DNA of 64,000 bases from JAEULH01 sp963789785 (lineage in GTDB: Bacteria > Pseudomonadota > Alphaproteobacteria > Rhodospirillales > Defluviicoccaceae). Positions 63,501-64,000 of the stretch are shown here, piece after piece. The translations under genes were made by a program, and so were the position numbers. Where the stretch lies: the NCBI GenBank assembly GCA_963789785.1, contig CAWBNC010000044.1, positions 62,001 through 126,000 on the forward strand, read 5' to 3'. The notes below the pieces were generated by a model that was given only the letters and a program-made list of their open reading frames with translations, was not told the origin of the DNA and did no database searches. Position 1 is the first letter of the stretch. Every line of letters starts with the position of its first letter.

Positions 63501-64000
63501 GCGCTCGACGAGGCCGAGGACGCCAATCCGCTCGCGGCAAAGGTTCGCTCCGAGACGGCCCGGCTGATGGACGAAGGCGCGGCCGCGGAGGACGCGGCGA
63601 GGTTGGCCGGAGCCCGCGTGTTCGGCTCGAAGCCGGGGGCCTACGGCGCCGGCCTGCAGGCGCTGATCGACGAGCGCGGCTGGCAGAGCGACGCCGACCT
63701 TGCTCAAGCCTATCTCGCCTGGGGCGGCTATGCCTACGGTGCCGGCCTCGATGGGCGAGCGGCGCTGCACCAGTTCGCCCGCCGCCTCGGCGACGTCGAG
63801 GCGGTGGTCCAGAACCAGGACAACCGCGAGCACGATATCCTCGACTCCGACGACTATTACCAATTCGAGGGCGGGCTGGCGGCGAGCGTACGGGTGCTCT
63901 CCGGTGCGCAGCCGGCGATCTACCATGCCGACCATTCCCGCCCGGAGCAGCCACGGGTCCGCACCCTGTCCGAAGAGATCGCCCGGGTCGTGCGCGCACG
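60536..64000 (+). CDS. cobN: Cobaltochelatase subunit CobN (partial at window end, one frameshift)
   Basis: CobN is the large catalytic subunit of the aerobic cobaltochelatase, inserting Co2+ into hydrogenobyrinate a,c-diamide. It starts MHLLATRPGGIDDGAAAVDL, 36 bases after cobW. A shift near 60937 separates LAEEF from STLTAEALHRLWQYLVHGGI. From there the frame is open to the window edge: DAVVHMGKHGNLEWLPGKSL (metal-site His), VLPTGKNFYSVDTRTVPTPA, LALTAWGTSNMRTGGDDIAQ and RVSGFFRDAFPGLIALFDSA. About 1150 residues are seen and the last roughly 100 or more lie outside. Presence of CobN points to the aerobic B12 route. Confidence 0.95.

Noticed and set aside
1..64000. tRNA, rRNA, CRISPR arrays, insertion sequences, phage genes
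   Set aside because: I looked for T-loop motifs, regular short repeats, transposase or integrase motifs and paired terminal repeats, and saw none that held up.

Overview
The window is GC-rich (roughly two thirds G+C by eye), densely coded chromosomal DNA from an alphaproteobacterium, most likely near the Rhodospirillales. Supporting neighbourhoods are petABC, DUF1285/NUDIX/CCA divergent from moxR-DUF58-DUF4159, SUV3-type helicase/S4/TerB/ferredoxin II/CarD, and split glycine decarboxylase subunits behind a tandem glycine riboswitch. Genus cannot be fixed from this sequence. I see no insertion sequence, prophage, CRISPR array, tRNA or rRNA.

A dominant property is that about 23 of some 57 genes are broken by one or more single-base shifts, although homology continues smoothly in the neighbouring frame. 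Essential housekeeping genes are hit (cytochrome b, hemF, gcvTHP, cobN), so I read most shifts as base-calling or assembly indels, not gene decay. Coordinates of such genes span the whole reconstructed gene.

Layout: 1-1453 (-) cytochrome bc1 genes petB (partial) and petA. 1805-3120 (+) trmL and hemF. 3142-6296 (-) a small exported protein, CCA-adding enzyme, DUF6111, NUDIX and DUF1285, the last three chained by 4-base overlaps. 6426-13326 (+) MoxR, DUF58, DUF4159 and a class I amidotransferase-like membrane protein. 13468-15000 (+) quinone-handling wrbA and a glutathionyl-hydroquinone reductase, converging on an MscS channel. 16060-18132 (-) an acyltransferase. 18176-26405 (-) a long same-strand run: tandem glycine riboswitch, gcvT-gcvH-gcvPA-gcvPB, trkH-trkA, a RatA/COQ10-like protein and a tandem universal stress protein. 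26512-27381 (-) a lipoprotein and a double CDGSH protein. 27518-28944 (+) thrB and rnhA, then an AT-rich non-coding island. 29530-33966 (+) universal stress protein, BCCT transporter, bacteriohemerythrin, methyltransferase and aquaporin. 34126-36953 (-) a GH63-like glucosidase. 37364-42592 (+) Kbp-like BON/LysM protein, small lipoprotein, XpaC, TelA and a CHASE2 adenylate cyclase. 42728-48625 (+) pcm, helicase, S4 protein, TerB, ferredoxin, carD and a molybdenum-carrier-like protein. 48693-50165 (-) an M48 metalloprotease. 50206-64000 cobalamin genes (cobT, cobS, cobC, then a B12 riboswitch, cobU, cobW and partial cobN), interrupted at 52.9-58.5 kb by a histidine kinase/response regulator/receiver-cyclase operon and a glycosyltransferase.

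Recurring themes are osmotic and ionic homeostasis (Trk, Kbp, BCCT, AqpZ, MscS), cAMP signalling (two class III cyclases), and cobalamin synthesis under riboswitch control. The observations most worth following are a compact three-way-junction RNA leader before carD, the kinase-to-cyclase operon flanked by an exact 21-base repeat of part of cobC, an AT-rich palindrome-bearing island at 29 kb, and hairpins before the bacteriohemerythrin gene.
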